Origin: Hyphomicrobiales bacterium
GTDB lineage: Bacteria > Pseudomonadota > Alphaproteobacteria > Rhizobiales > Rhizobiaceae
Reading direction: 5' to 3'
Length of the DNA: 64,000 nt
Assembly (NCBI GenBank): GCA_900473915.1
Contig: UCNG01000012.1
Location: forward strand, 62,001-126,000
The notes under the pieces were generated by a model. It was not told the DNA's origin. It did no database searches and saw nothing but the letters and a program-made list of their open reading frames with translations. A program made the translations under genes and the position numbers. Below, one piece after another: positions 33,600 through 45,215 of the stretch (its first letter is position 1; the number at the start of each line of letters is the position of its first letter).

Positions 33600-34754
33600 A
33601 TGATACTCAGCGATTTGTTGGACTATGAAACCCTGCGCATCATCTGGTGGTTGTTGCTCGGTGTATTGCTGATCGCCTTTGCCGCGATGGACGGTTTTGA
33701 CCTTGGCGTCGACATTCTCCTGCCCGCCATTGGCAAAACCGATGTCGAGCGGCGCATCATCATCAATACGATTGGCCCAGTCTGGGAAGGCAACCAAGTC
33801 TGGTTGATCCTTGGCGGCGGCGCAATTTTTGCGGCCTGGCCGCCGCTCTATGCGGTGTCTTTCTCGGGCTTTTATCTGGCGATGTTTGCCATCCTGTTCG
33901 CACTCATCCTGCGTCCGGTCGGCTTCAAGTATCGCTCCAAGCGTGACAGCGAGGCTTGGAAAAGAGGTTGGGACTGGGCGCTGTTCATCGGCGGTTTCGT
34001 TCCTGCCCTCATCTTTGGTGTTGCCGTTGGCAACGTCCTGCAGGGCATCCCGTTCCGTCTGGCTGACGACCTGCAGATATTCTACGAAGGCTCGTTCTTC
34101 GGTCTGCTCAATCCGTTCGCGCTGCTTTGCGGCGTGCTTTCGGTGACGATGCTCTCCATGCATGGCGCTTCATGGCTGGTGCTGAAGACGACCGGCGATG
34201 TCCAGGCGCGCGCGCGGTCCTATGGCAGCATCGCGGCCCTTCTGACGATCCTGCTCTATGTGCTGGCTGGCGTCGTCAGCTGGTTCTGGATTTCGGGCTA
34301 CCGGATCACGAGCGCCATCGTCACGGATGGACCGTCCAATCCGCTACGCAAGACAGTGGAACTGGATCACGGTGCATGGTTTGCCAATTATGCGAACTAT
34401 CCAGTCCTGCTGATCGCTCCGGCGCTTGGCATTCTGGGAGCGCTGGCGGTCTTGGTGACCCTGCGCAGCCGCCGGGAAATTGCGCCGCTGCTGTTTGGAA
34501 AGCTGTCGATCTTCGGCATCATTTCATCGGTCGGCGTATCGATGTTCCCGTTCATCCTGCCATCGTCAATCGATCCCCGTGCAAGCCTGACGGTGTGGGA
34601 TTCGTCGTCCAGTCATATGACACTGTTCATCATGCTGGTTGTGACGATCATCTTCCTGCCGCTGATCGTCGCCTACACATCCTGGGTCTACAAGGTTCTG
34701 TGGGGCAAGGTGGACAAGAACATGATCGAAGATGACAGCAATCACGCCTACTAG
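33600..34754 (+). CDS. cydB: Cytochrome bd ubiquinol oxidase subunit II
   Basis: This 384-residue membrane protein has the CydB start DYETLRIIWWLLLGVLLIAFAAMDGFDLGVDILLP and the conserved GPVWEGNQVWLILGGGAIFAAWPPLYA. It lies five bases after cydA. It forms the heterodimer with CydA and shapes the oxygen and proton channels. Confidence 0.95.
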   Translation: MILSDLLDYETLRIIWWLLLGVLLIAFAAMDGFDLGVDILLPAIGKTDVERRIIINTIGPVWEGNQVWLILGGGAIFAAWPPLYAVSFSGFYLAMFAILFALILRPVGFKYRSKRDSEAWKRGWDWALFIGGFVPALIFGVAVGNVLQGIPFRLADDLQIFYEGSFFGLLNPFALLCGVLSVTMLSMHGASWLVLKTTGDVQARARSYGSIAALLTILLYVLAGVVSWFWISGYRITSAIVTDGPSNPLRKTVELDHGAWFANYANYPVLLIAPALGILGALAVLVTLRSRREIAPLLFGKLSIFGIISSVGVSMFPFILPSSIDPRASLTVWDSSSSHMTLFIMLVVTIIFLPLIVAYTSWVYKVLWGKVDKNMIEDDSNHAY

Positions 34755-34782
34755 AAACCGCTCTAATCGGAAAGGAAACAAA

Positions 34783-34938
34783 ATGTGGTATTTTTCCTGG
34801 TTATTGGGGCTCCCGCTTGCAGCCGCTTTCGCCGTACTCAATGCCATGTGGTACGAGTTGATGGACGACCGGGCGCGTAAGCGTCTCGCCGCCGATCCGA
34901 CTGCGGAACTGGCGCGCGAAGGCAAGAAACATCATTGA
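34783..34938 (+). CDS. cydX: Cytochrome bd small subunit CydX
   Basis: This 51-residue single-span membrane peptide begins MWYFSWLLGLPLAAAFAVLNAMWYEL, the CydX signature of an early Trp-Tyr-Phe and a helix ending in a Glu. It stabilises the haem site of cytochrome bd. The start is the ATG at 34783 behind an AAAGGAAAC sequence, 28 bases after cydB. It is longer than the E. coli peptide (37 residues) through a charged, Lys/Arg-rich cytosolic tail. It ends the cyd operon before a strong terminator. Confidence 0.88.
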   Translation: MWYFSWLLGLPLAAAFAVLNAMWYELMDDRARKRLAADPTAELAREGKKHH

Positions 34939-34945
34939 AGCGAAT

Positions 34946-34973
34946 GAAAACGGCCCGGAAACGGGCCGTTTTC
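34946..34973. terminator. Bidirectional terminator with GAAA tetraloop
   Basis: A 12-bp perfect stem (GAAAACGGCCCG / CGGGCCGTTTTC) is closed by a GAAA tetraloop. It lies seven bases after cydX and 15 bases before the end of the convergent GntR gene; the T-rich arm serves either strand. Confidence 0.9.
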
Positions 34974-34988
34974 CTTGCTACTTCCGGC

Positions 34989-35759
34989 TCAAGGCTGCGG
35001 TATCGTCAGCTCCGCCACAAAATCATAGGCATCGCCACGATAGAGCGATTTTGTAAATTCAACGACGCGGCCAGACGGCAGATAGGAAATGCGCTCGATG
35101 GACAAGCCCGCATCTCCTTCCTTGACGCCGAGAATGCGCGCGTCCGGATCTTTGATATTGCAGGCAGCGATGCGCTGGACAGCACGAACAGGCCGAAAGC
35201 CGGTGCGGCTCAGTTCGGCATAAAGCGATCCCTTGACCACGTCCGGATCGGGCAGGATTTCGCTTGAAAGGCTGGCCCGTTCGATCGCCAGCGGCAGATC
35301 GCTCGCCATGCGCAGGCGACCAAGGCGGGCGACACGGGTTTCGGAGGAAACACCGAGTTTCATCATTTCTTCCGGCGAGGGATAATAAAGGCCGCGTTCC
35401 AGCCATTTGGATTGCGTGGTAATGCCGCGACGCGCCATGTCTTCCGTAAAGGAGGTCAGCATCGAAAGCGATTGCTGCACTCGCTCGCTCGGACGCACGA
35501 CGAATGTACCAGAACCATGGCGGCGCACGAGAAGCCCGGCCTTCACCAGATCGTCGACGGCCTTGCGCACCGTGACGCGGCTTATATTGGCATATTCGGC
35601 AATGTCGCGTTCCGGCGGCAAAGCTTCGCCGTCGACCAGTTGTCCGGCGCGGATCGCAGCTTCCAGCGATTGGCGCAGCTGCATGTAGAGAGGCCCCCCG
35701 GAAGACGGGGCGGAACCTTGCAGGTTCTTGGGCAGGAAGGCGCTGAAATTTCCGCTCAT
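34989..35759 (-). CDS. GntR/HutC-family regulator (UTRA domain), NagR-like
   Basis: The 256-residue regulator has an N-terminal GntR winged helix (PLYMQLRQSLEAAIRAGQL to GSGTFVVRP, about residues 23-88) and a C-terminal UTRA ligand domain (about 108-250, with RLGRLRMASDLPLAIERASL and SIERISYLPSGRVVEFTKSLYRGDAYDF). Such HutC-type proteins usually sense a small sugar phosphate or amino acid derivative. Its ATG overlaps the stop of the sugar kinase gene by four bases. It probably controls the divergent sugar transporter operon. The NagR-like designation is inferred from context. Confidence 0.82.
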   Translation of the reverse strand: MSGNFSAFLPKNLQGSAPSSGGPLYMQLRQSLEAAIRAGQLVDGEALPPERDIAEYANISRVTVRKAVDDLVKAGLLVRRHGSGTFVVRPSERVQQSLSMLTSFTEDMARRGITTQSKWLERGLYYPSPEEMMKLGVSSETRVARLGRLRMASDLPLAIERASLSSEILPDPDVVKGSLYAELSRTGFRPVRAVQRIAACNIKDPDARILGVKEGDAGLSIERISYLPSGRVVEFTKSLYRGDAYDFVAELTIPQP

Positions 35760-36643
35760 TCACGCGCCTTTCCATTTTGCGGCCCATATCGCTTCAGTGC
35801 GAGCTGTAAGGCGCCGGTCAAAGCATCCGCGGCAGGCTTGACGAGAAGTTTCTGCTGATGGGGCGGCAGCCATTCCACATAGAGCGGCGCCATGCCGCCA
35901 AGCAGGCTGATGCGTTCGGCACCCTGTTTGATCAGCATGTCGAGAGTTTCGCTGATATAACCGGCGGAACGCTCCAGCAGCATGCGTGCCGTGTCGTCGC
36001 CTTCGCTGGCATACTGGAAAACACGAGGAGCATATTTTCCGAAGTCGCCGGGTTTTGCCGTCCAGGCAAATTCAACCAGATTGTCGGGATTATTGTCGAA
36101 CTCATTGAGAAGGTCGGTGGTCAGGCGCGTGCGCGGATGGATGCCATCATGCACAAGCAGGCTTTCCTGCAGCAGGCTTTGACCGAGCCGCGCGCCGCTG
36201 CCGAGATCGCTCAAGGGGAAACCCCAGCCGCCGACCGAATGAATATGGCCGTTTCGGCGCGTGATATAGGCCGTGCCGGTGCCGAGAATGGCAACGATAC
36301 CGTCCTGATCGCCAAGCGCGCCCTGCAGGGCGATCACCCCGTCAAATTCTACATTGGAGTGCGCGAAGGGAAGGCCCCGCTCTATCGGAAGGCCTGCGCC
36401 GACGACATTGCCGCCAGCGAGGCCGAGAACGGCGTGACTGGTTGCATAATGCACCTTGTCCAGTCCGGCATCCTCAAAAGCGTTGTCGATCGCCCCGATC
36501 ACATTGATCAAGGCCGTCTGTGGATCGGTGACGATATTGGCAGAGCCGCTGCGTCCCGAACCCAGAATCGCACCATCGCTACCGGCTACAACAGCGCGGC
36601 ATCCGGTGCCGCCGCCATCAACGCCAATGAAGAATTCAGTCAT
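35756..36643 (-). CDS. BadF/BadG/BcrA/BcrD-type sugar kinase, probably for an amino sugar
   Basis: The 295-residue ASKHA-fold protein shows the phosphate-1 loop FIGVDGGGTGCRAVV, a second glycine-rich segment GIVAILGTGTAYI and the GGWGFPLSDLGSGARLG motif. This family includes N-acetylglucosamine kinases, and the neighbours (GntR regulator, sugar ABC transporter) fit that role. The start at 36643 has GGAGG seven bases upstream; the frame is open to 36682. The exact substrate (GlcNAc, MurNAc or another) is not decided by the sequence. Confidence 0.78.
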   Translation of the reverse strand: MTEFFIGVDGGGTGCRAVVAGSDGAILGSGRSGSANIVTDPQTALINVIGAIDNAFEDAGLDKVHYATSHAVLGLAGGNVVGAGLPIERGLPFAHSNVEFDGVIALQGALGDQDGIVAILGTGTAYITRRNGHIHSVGGWGFPLSDLGSGARLGQSLLQESLLVHDGIHPRTRLTTDLLNEFDNNPDNLVEFAWTAKPGDFGKYAPRVFQYASEGDDTARMLLERSAGYISETLDMLIKQGAERISLLGGMAPLYVEWLPPHQQKLLVKPAADALTGALQLALKRYGPQNGKARE

Positions 36644-36993
36644 GAAGATACCTCCAGCCTGAAGATACCAAAAAAATACCATTAACCAAGCAGATTTGTC
36701 GGCTTGTGAAAAAAATGATTAATATGTTGAAATAATTCGGGAAAAATGACCGTTTTAAATTTTTATGCGCGAAAGTTGTAAACTTCTCTGGACAATTGGT
36801 ACGTTTTTGGCATTAATTTCAGCAGAAGGGGAGCGCGATGCCGCTGAGGGCGAGGATCACGCGGGTTTGGGATGGAGACAACCGGCGGGGGCCGGTGCTT
36901 TTCCCGTAACGCGAGGAGTGATCGTACCGAAGCGGTCTGGCGTGCTTTCGCCTCTTTTGCGCATCCGCGCTCAAAAAAACGGGAGAAGGTCAA
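36644..36993. promoter_or_regulatory. Divergent promoter region with repeated TGAAGATACC motif
   Basis: The 10-mer TGAAGATACC occurs at 36643-36652 and again at 36660-36669, followed by AATACC at 36675-36680. The first copy overlaps the start codon and ribosome binding region of the kinase gene. Further in, AAGTT-GTA-AACTT (36773-36785) is a short dyad. The region must contain promoters for the kinase-regulator pair and for the transporter operon; the repeats are candidate sites for the GntR protein. Confidence 0.5.
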
Positions 36994-38253
36994 ATGGTTC
37001 GTAATACGTTCAAACTCATGCTGCTGGGTTCCACGCTTCTGGCGTCGGGATCGGCTGCGCTGGCCGAGGACGTTACGCTGACGGTTGAAAGCTGGCGTAA
37101 CGATGACCTGCAAATCTGGCAGGAAAAAATCATTCCGGCTTTTGAAGCCAAGAATCCCGGCATCAAGATCAACTTCGCACCGAGCGCGCCGACCGAATAT
37201 AACGCGGCCCTCAATGCCAAGCTCGATGCAGGTTCCGGTGGAGACCTCATTTCCTGCCGTCCGTTCGACACCTCGCTTGAGCTGTTCAACAAGGGCAAGC
37301 TCGCCGACCTGACTGATCTGGAAGGCATGAAGAACTTCTCCGACGTCGCCAAGTCCGCCTGGACCACCGATGACGGTTCCAAGACCTTCTGCGTACCGAT
37401 GGCCTCGGTCATTCACGGTTTCATCTACAATCAGGAAGCCTTCGACAAGCTCGGCCTCAAGGCCCCGGCCACGGAAGCCGAATTCTTCGAAGTTCTGGAA
37501 AAGATCAAGGCAGACGGCAACTATATCCCGATGGCCATGGGCACGAAGGATATGTGGGAAGCCGCAACCATGGGCTACCAGAATATCGGCCCGACCTACT
37601 GGAAGGGCGAGGAAGGCCGCAAGGCGCTGATCGCCGGCGAACAGAAACTGACCGACGAGCCATGGGTCGAACCGTTCAAGGTTCTTGCCAAGTGGAAGGA
37701 TTATCTGGGCGACGGTTTCGAGGCACAGACCTACCCGGACAGCCAGAACCTGTTCACCCTCGGCCGCGCAGCCATCTATCCGGCTGGATCGTGGGAAATC
37801 GGCCTGTTCAACACGCAGGCACAGTTCAAGATGGGAGCCTTCCCGCCGCCGGTCAAGAATGCAGGCGACACCTGCTACATCTCCGACCACAACGACATCG
37901 GCCTCGGTCTCAACGCTTCGAGCAAGCACGCAGAGCAGGCAAAGGTGTTCCTGAACTGGGTCTCTTCGCCTGAATTCGCGGAAATCTATGCCAATGCGCT
38001 GCCGGGCTTCTTCAGCCTGAACTCGACGGCTGTGAAGATGAGCGATCCGCTGGCGCAGGAATTCGTTTCCTGGCGCGAAAAGTGCAAGCCGACCATTCGC
38101 TCGACCTACCAGATCCTGTCGCGTGGCACGCCGAACCTTGAGAATGAAACCTGGGTTCAGTCGGCCAACGTCATCAACGGCACCGTGACGCCGGAAGACG
38201 CTGCGAAGAAGCTGCAGGAAGGCCTCGACAGCTGGTACAAGCCTGCGAAGTAA
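36994..38253 (+). CDS. Sugar ABC transporter periplasmic binding protein (family 1)
   Basis: This 419-residue binding protein has a signal peptide ending near residue 24 (ALA before EDVTLTVESW). It follows the MalE-like pattern with LQIWQEKIIPAFEAKNPGIKINF, a YNAALNAKLDAGSGGDLISC segment and GRAAIYPAGSWEI. It has an AGAAGG site before the ATG. Together with the kinase and GntR gene, the order resembles rhizobial clusters predicted for N-acetylglucosamine or chitobiose uptake, which is the basis for the amino sugar suggestion. Confidence 0.82.
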   Translation: MVRNTFKLMLLGSTLLASGSAALAEDVTLTVESWRNDDLQIWQEKIIPAFEAKNPGIKINFAPSAPTEYNAALNAKLDAGSGGDLISCRPFDTSLELFNKGKLADLTDLEGMKNFSDVAKSAWTTDDGSKTFCVPMASVIHGFIYNQEAFDKLGLKAPATEAEFFEVLEKIKADGNYIPMAMGTKDMWEAATMGYQNIGPTYWKGEEGRKALIAGEQKLTDEPWVEPFKVLAKWKDYLGDGFEAQTYPDSQNLFTLGRAAIYPAGSWEIGLFNTQAQFKMGAFPPPVKNAGDTCYISDHNDIGLGLNASSKHAEQAKVFLNWVSSPEFAEIYANALPGFFSLNSTAVKMSDPLAQEFVSWREKCKPTIRSTYQILSRGTPNLENETWVQSANVINGTVTPEDAAKKLQEGLDSWYKPAK

Positions 38254-38266
38254 AAACGCGGGGCTT

Positions 38267-38300
38267 TATGGGCGGCGATCGCGGGGGCGCGCCGCCCATA
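38267..38300 (+). other. Intercistronic stem-loop after the binding-protein gene
   Basis: An 11-bp perfect stem (TATGGGCGGCG / CGCCGCCCATA) has a 12-base loop and is followed by TCTTTTCG. It begins 14 bases after the stop codon. It probably protects the binding-protein mRNA and partly terminates, so that less permease is made. Confidence 0.7.
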
Positions 38301-38506
38301 TCTTTTCGCCTGGCGCATGGACATGCCGTTTTGCAATCGGTGCAATCCGTGTCAGGTTAAAACATGACGCGAGCATGCAGGGACGGGAGCAAAGTTCCCC
38401 GGTTTGCATGCATTCTCGCAATCGAAAGCGCTAACCATCAGTTTATGCATTTCCAGATGTTCGCTTTACGCACTTGCTGGGGATGTTGTTGAAGAGCGAA
38501 GTCTAT

Positions 38507-39451
38507 ATGAGCCAATCTGCCGACGTGACAGGTATCGTGCACAAGCGCCCGAGGCGTTGGCATATACTTGTATTCCTTCTTCCTTGCGTCCTGATCTACA
38601 CGGCCGTCATGGTGCTGCCGCTGATCGAGACCTTGCGGCAGGCATTCTTCAATGTAGTCGACGGACAGCGCACTTTCGTGGGGTTTGCGAATTTCCAGGC
38701 ACTTTTCGGTGATCCAAACTGGTCGCGCGATTTCTGGAATGCGTTGAAAAACAACTTTATATTCTTCTGCATTCACATGCTGGTTCAAAATCCGATCGGC
38801 ATTCTGCTGGCCGCCATGCTGTCGCTGCCGAAGCTGCGTTTCGCCGCCTTCTACCGCACGGCGATCTTTCTTCCGACGCTGCTGTCCTTCGTGATCGTCG
38901 GCTTTATCTGGAAACTGATCCTGTCGCCGATATGGGGCGTGGCCCCATGGATGATGGATTTGGTGGGCCTGAAATGGCTGTTCGGCCCTTGGCTCGGCAA
39001 GGCTGATACGGCGCTTGTCACCGTGTCGCTCGTCTCAGTCTGGCAGTTCGTCGGCATTCCGATGATGCTGATCTACGCGGCCCTTCTCAACATTCCCGAT
39101 GAAATCATCGAGGCGGCGGAATGTGACGGCATCACCGGCTGGAGCCAGTTCTTCAAGATCAAGCTGCCGCTGATCCTGCCATCCATCGGCCTGATCTCCG
39201 TGATGACCTTCGTTGCCAACTTCAACGCGTTCGATCTCGTCTATTCGATGCAGGGCGCGCTGGCGGGGCCGGACAAGTCGACCGATATTCTGGGCACGTT
39301 CCTTTACCGCACTTTCTTCGGCTTCCAGTTGCAGCTTGGCAATCCGTCGATGGGCGCGACCATCGCCGCCGTGATGTTCCTCATCATTCTGGCAGGCGTG
39401 TCGCTCTATCTGTTCGGCATCCAGCGCCGCATGCGCCGCTATCAGTTCTGA
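38507..39451 (+). CDS. Sugar ABC transporter permease (MalF type)
   Basis: This 314-residue inner-membrane protein has six hydrophobic segments and the EAA loop EIIEAAECDGITGWSQFFKIKLPLILPSIG. The N-terminal HILVFLLPCVLIYTAVMVLPLIETLRQAF is typical of the first helix in the UgpA/MalF family. An in-frame ATG exists at 38474; I prefer 38507 because the longer N-terminus is atypical. It pairs with the permease encoded next. Confidence 0.85.
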   Translation: MSQSADVTGIVHKRPRRWHILVFLLPCVLIYTAVMVLPLIETLRQAFFNVVDGQRTFVGFANFQALFGDPNWSRDFWNALKNNFIFFCIHMLVQNPIGILLAAMLSLPKLRFAAFYRTAIFLPTLLSFVIVGFIWKLILSPIWGVAPWMMDLVGLKWLFGPWLGKADTALVTVSLVSVWQFVGIPMMLIYAALLNIPDEIIEAAECDGITGWSQFFKIKLPLILPSIGLISVMTFVANFNAFDLVYSMQGALAGPDKSTDILGTFLYRTFFGFQLQLGNPSMGATIAAVMFLIILAGVSLYLFGIQRRMRRYQF

Positions 39452-39461
39452 GGACGAGACC

Positions 39462-40301
39462 ATGTCGAAAGCACGCACATCGCCCCTTCGCACCACTCTC
39501 GTTCATGCGGCTCTGATCTTCTATATGCTGATCGCCGTGTTTCCGGTGGCGCTGACGCTGATCAACTCCTTCAAGGACCGCAATGCGATCTTCCGCACGC
39601 CCTTGCAGTTTCCGACCCCGGAAAGCTTCAGCCTCATCGGTTATGAAACTGTTCTGAAGCAGGGCTCGTTTCTGACCTATTTTCAGAACAGCACCATCGT
39701 TACCGTGGCCAGTATTTTCTTCGTGATCCTGTTTGGAGCGATGGCAGCCTTCGCGCTCGCCGAATACCGCTTCAAGGGCAACACGCTGATGGGGCTTTAT
39801 CTGGCCATCGGCATCATGATCCCCATCAGGCTCGGCACGGTTGCGTTGCTGCAAGGCATGGTGGCGGCGGGGCTGGTCAATACGCTGACGGCGCTCATCC
39901 TCGTCTATACCGCGCAAGGGCTGCCGCTGGCGATCTTCATCCTGTCGGAATTCATGCGAACCGTATCCGACGATTTGAAGAATGCCGGGCGAATAGACGG
40001 CATGTCGGAATATGCGATCTTCTTCAAGCTGGTGCTGCCGTTGATCCGGCCTGCCATGGCGACGGTCGCCGTGTTCACCATGATCCCGATCTGGAACGAT
40101 CTCTGGTTCCCGCTGATCCTGGCGCCAAGTGAAGCCACCAAGACGGTGACGCTCGGTTCGCAGCTTTTCATCGGTCAGTTCGTCACCAACTGGAATGCCG
40201 TCCTGTCGGCCCTTTCACTGGCGATGTTCCCGATCCTCATCCTCTATGTTCTCTTCTCGCGGCAGCTGATCCGCGGCATTACCGCGGGGGCTGTAAAATG
40301 A
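39462..40301 (+). CDS. Sugar ABC transporter permease (MalG type)
   Basis: This 279-residue permease has six membrane segments and the EAA-type loop DDLKNAGRIDGMSEYAIFFKLVLPLIRPAMAT. It lies ten bases after its partner and overlaps the following dehydrogenase gene by four bases (ATGA). Confidence 0.87.
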   Translation: MSKARTSPLRTTLVHAALIFYMLIAVFPVALTLINSFKDRNAIFRTPLQFPTPESFSLIGYETVLKQGSFLTYFQNSTIVTVASIFFVILFGAMAAFALAEYRFKGNTLMGLYLAIGIMIPIRLGTVALLQGMVAAGLVNTLTALILVYTAQGLPLAIFILSEFMRTVSDDLKNAGRIDGMSEYAIFFKLVLPLIRPAMATVAVFTMIPIWNDLWFPLILAPSEATKTVTLGSQLFIGQFVTNWNAVLSALSLAMFPILILYVLFSRQLIRGITAGAVK

Positions 40302-41368
40302 GTTCTGCAATGCAAAATCCTGTCCGTGTACTTTCAGCCGGCCTCGGCAATATGGGGCGCAGCCATGCTCTCGCCTATCACCGCAATCCCGGTTTCGAGA
40401 TCGTCGGCCTCGTCAATCGCACCAAGGTTGCGGTGCCGGACGAACTGGCGGGCTATGAAATCCATCCTTCCTTCCACGAAGCATTGAAGGAACTGAAGCC
40501 CGATCTCGCCTGTGTCGCCACCTATTCGGAAAGCCATGCGGATTATGCCATCGCCGCGATGGAGCAGGGCGCGCACGTGTTCGTGGAAAAGCCACTGGCA
40601 ACCACGGTTGAAGATGCGCGCCGCGTGATCGACTGCGCGCGCGCCAACGGACGCAAGCTCGTCATCGGCTATATCCTGCGCCATCATCCATCATGGATGC
40701 GGCTTATCTCCGAGGCGCGCCAGCTCGGCGGGCCTTATGTCTTCCGCATGAACCTCAACCAGCAGTCCAGCGGCGCCACCTGGGAAACGCACAAAAACCT
40801 GATGAACACCACGTCGCCCATCGTCGATTGCGGCGTGCATTATGTGGACGTCATGTGCCAGATCACCGACGCAAAGCCTGTGGAAGTGCGCGGCATGGGC
40901 CTGCGCCTCTCCGACGAGATCAAGCCGGACATGTATAATTACGGCCATCTGCAAGTGCTGTTCGATGACGGCACGGTCGGCTGGTATGAGGCGGGCTGGG
41001 GTCCAATGATGTCCGAGACCGCCTTCTTCGTGAAGGATGTGATTTCGCCGAATGGCTGCGTTTCCATCGTCATGAACGAGGCCGTGACCAAATCCGACGA
41101 TGTGGACGCGCATACCAAGACCTCGACCATCCGCGTTCACCGTGCCGAGCGTGGGGCCGATGGCAAGTTCCTGAAACCCGATATGGATCTCTCCATGGCG
41201 GATGAACCCGGCCATCAGGAACTGTGCGAACGCGAGCAGGCCTATATGCTCAAGGCCATCCGCGAGGATATCGATCTCAACCGCCATATGGATGACGCGC
41301 TGCAATCGCTGCGCATCTGCCTTGCGGCGGATGAAAGTGTGCGCACCGGCAAGCCGGTAAAGCTATAA
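40298..41368 (+). CDS. Gfo/Idh/MocA family NAD(P)-dependent oxidoreductase
   Basis: The 356-residue enzyme has an N-terminal Rossmann domain (RVLSAGLGNMGRSHALAYHR) and the family EKP motif (VFVEKPLATT, Lys at about residue 97), followed by the C-terminal substrate domain with IVDCGVHYVDVMCQI containing the expected Asp/His pair. It should oxidise or reduce a sugar or inositol-like substrate. Its place inside the transporter operon, before the ATPase gene, suggests that it acts on the imported sugar. Confidence 0.82.
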   Translation: MSSAMQNPVRVLSAGLGNMGRSHALAYHRNPGFEIVGLVNRTKVAVPDELAGYEIHPSFHEALKELKPDLACVATYSESHADYAIAAMEQGAHVFVEKPLATTVEDARRVIDCARANGRKLVIGYILRHHPSWMRLISEARQLGGPYVFRMNLNQQSSGATWETHKNLMNTTSPIVDCGVHYVDVMCQITDAKPVEVRGMGLRLSDEIKPDMYNYGHLQVLFDDGTVGWYEAGWGPMMSETAFFVKDVISPNGCVSIVMNEAVTKSDDVDAHTKTSTIRVHRAERGADGKFLKPDMDLSMADEPGHQELCEREQAYMLKAIREDIDLNRHMDDALQSLRICLAADESVRTGKPVKL

Positions 41369-41381
41369 GGGAATTTGATAC

Positions 41382-42383
<1,002 letters not shown>

Positions 42384-42407
42384 ACCGGACATTTCATATT
42401 GTCTGAC

Positions 42408-42442
42408 AAAGCCGTACCCTCGCAGGTGCGGCTTTTCTTTTT
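42408..42442 (+). terminator. Rho-independent terminator of the sugar transporter operon
   Basis: An 11-bp stem (AAAGCCGTACC / GGTGCGGCTTT, one G-U pair) with a six-base loop is followed by TTTTCTTTTT. It starts 25 bases after the ATPase stop. Confidence 0.9.
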
Positions 42443-44185
<1,743 letters not shown>

Positions 44186-44188
44186 TCC

Positions 44189-45202
44189 ATGACGAGAATG
44201 ACAATGATCGAGGCGATCCAGAACGCCCACGATATCGCCATGGAGCGCGACAAAAACGTCGTCGTGTTCGGCGAGGATGTGGGCTATTTCGGCGGCGTTT
44301 TCCGCTGCACGGCTGGCCTCCAGAAGAAATACGGCAAGGAGCGCTGCTTCGACGCGCCGATCAGCGAGCTTGGCATTGTCGGCACTGCCATCGGCATGGC
44401 CGCCTATGGCCTTCGCCCCTGCATCGAAGTGCAGTTCGCTGACTATGTCTATCCGGCCTATGACCAGATCGTCTCGGAAGCGGCACGCCTGCGCTATCGC
44501 TCTGCGGGCGAGTTCACCTGTCCTATCGTCATCCGCATGCCTTCCGGCGGGGGCATCTATGGCGGACAGACGCATAGCCAAAGCCCGGAGGCCCTGTTCA
44601 CCCACGTATCGGGGCTGAAAACCGTCATGCCGTCCACGCCTGCCGACGCAAAGGGGCTTTTGCTTGCGGCGATCGAAGACCCGGACCCGGTCATCATGTT
44701 CGAGCCGAAGCGCCTTTATAACGGACCGTTCGACGGGCATCATGACCGCCCGGTAACATCGTGGAAAAAGCATGATCTCGGCGATGTGCCGGAAGGCTAT
44801 TACACCGTGCCGCTCGGCAAGGCTGCTATTCGCCGCGAAGGCAGCGATGTGACGGTGCTCGCCTATGGCACGATGGTTCATGTGGCGCTTGCAGCCGCCG
44901 AGGAAACCGGCGTCGATGCGGAAGTGATTGATCTCCGCACATTGCTTCCGCTTGATACCGAGACCATCATGGCGTCGGTGAAAAAGACCGGGCGCTGCGT
45001 GATCGTGCATGAAGCGACGCTGACCTGCGGCTATGGCGCGGAACTTGCCGCTCTCGTGCAGCGCGATTGCTTCTATCATCTGGAGGCGCCAATCATCCGC
45101 GTCACCGGATGGGACACGCCTTATCCGCATGCGCAGGAGTGGGCCTATTTCCCCGGCCCGGACCGGGTGGGCCGCGCGCTTACATCGATCATGGAAGCTT
45201 GA
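44189..45202 (+). CDS. bkdA2: Branched-chain 2-oxoacid dehydrogenase E1 beta subunit
   Basis: The 337-residue transketolase-like beta chain has VVVFGEDVGYFGGVFRCTAGL, the ThDP-contact Glu in ISELGIVGTAIGMAAYG and GGGIYGGQTHSQSPEA. The C-terminal swivel domain begins near DVTVLAYGTMVHVALAAA. It starts three bases after bkdA1 and forms the alpha2-beta2 E1 component. Confidence 0.93.
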   Translation: MTRMTMIEAIQNAHDIAMERDKNVVVFGEDVGYFGGVFRCTAGLQKKYGKERCFDAPISELGIVGTAIGMAAYGLRPCIEVQFADYVYPAYDQIVSEAARLRYRSAGEFTCPIVIRMPSGGGIYGGQTHSQSPEALFTHVSGLKTVMPSTPADAKGLLLAAIEDPDPVIMFEPKRLYNGPFDGHHDRPVTSWKKHDLGDVPEGYYTVPLGKAAIRREGSDVTVLAYGTMVHVALAAAEETGVDAEVIDLRTLLPLDTETIMASVKKTGRCVIVHEATLTCGYGAELAALVQRDCFYHLEAPIIRVTGWDTPYPHAQEWAYFPGPDRVGRALTSIMEA

Positions 45203-45215
45203 GGGGGCGACGCAA

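Noticed and set aside
38400-38440. GAAAGCGCTAACC sequence as a possible LacI-family operator upstream of the sugar permease
   Set aside because: Only the GCGC centre is symmetrical, the arms do not match, and there is no LacI gene in the locus.
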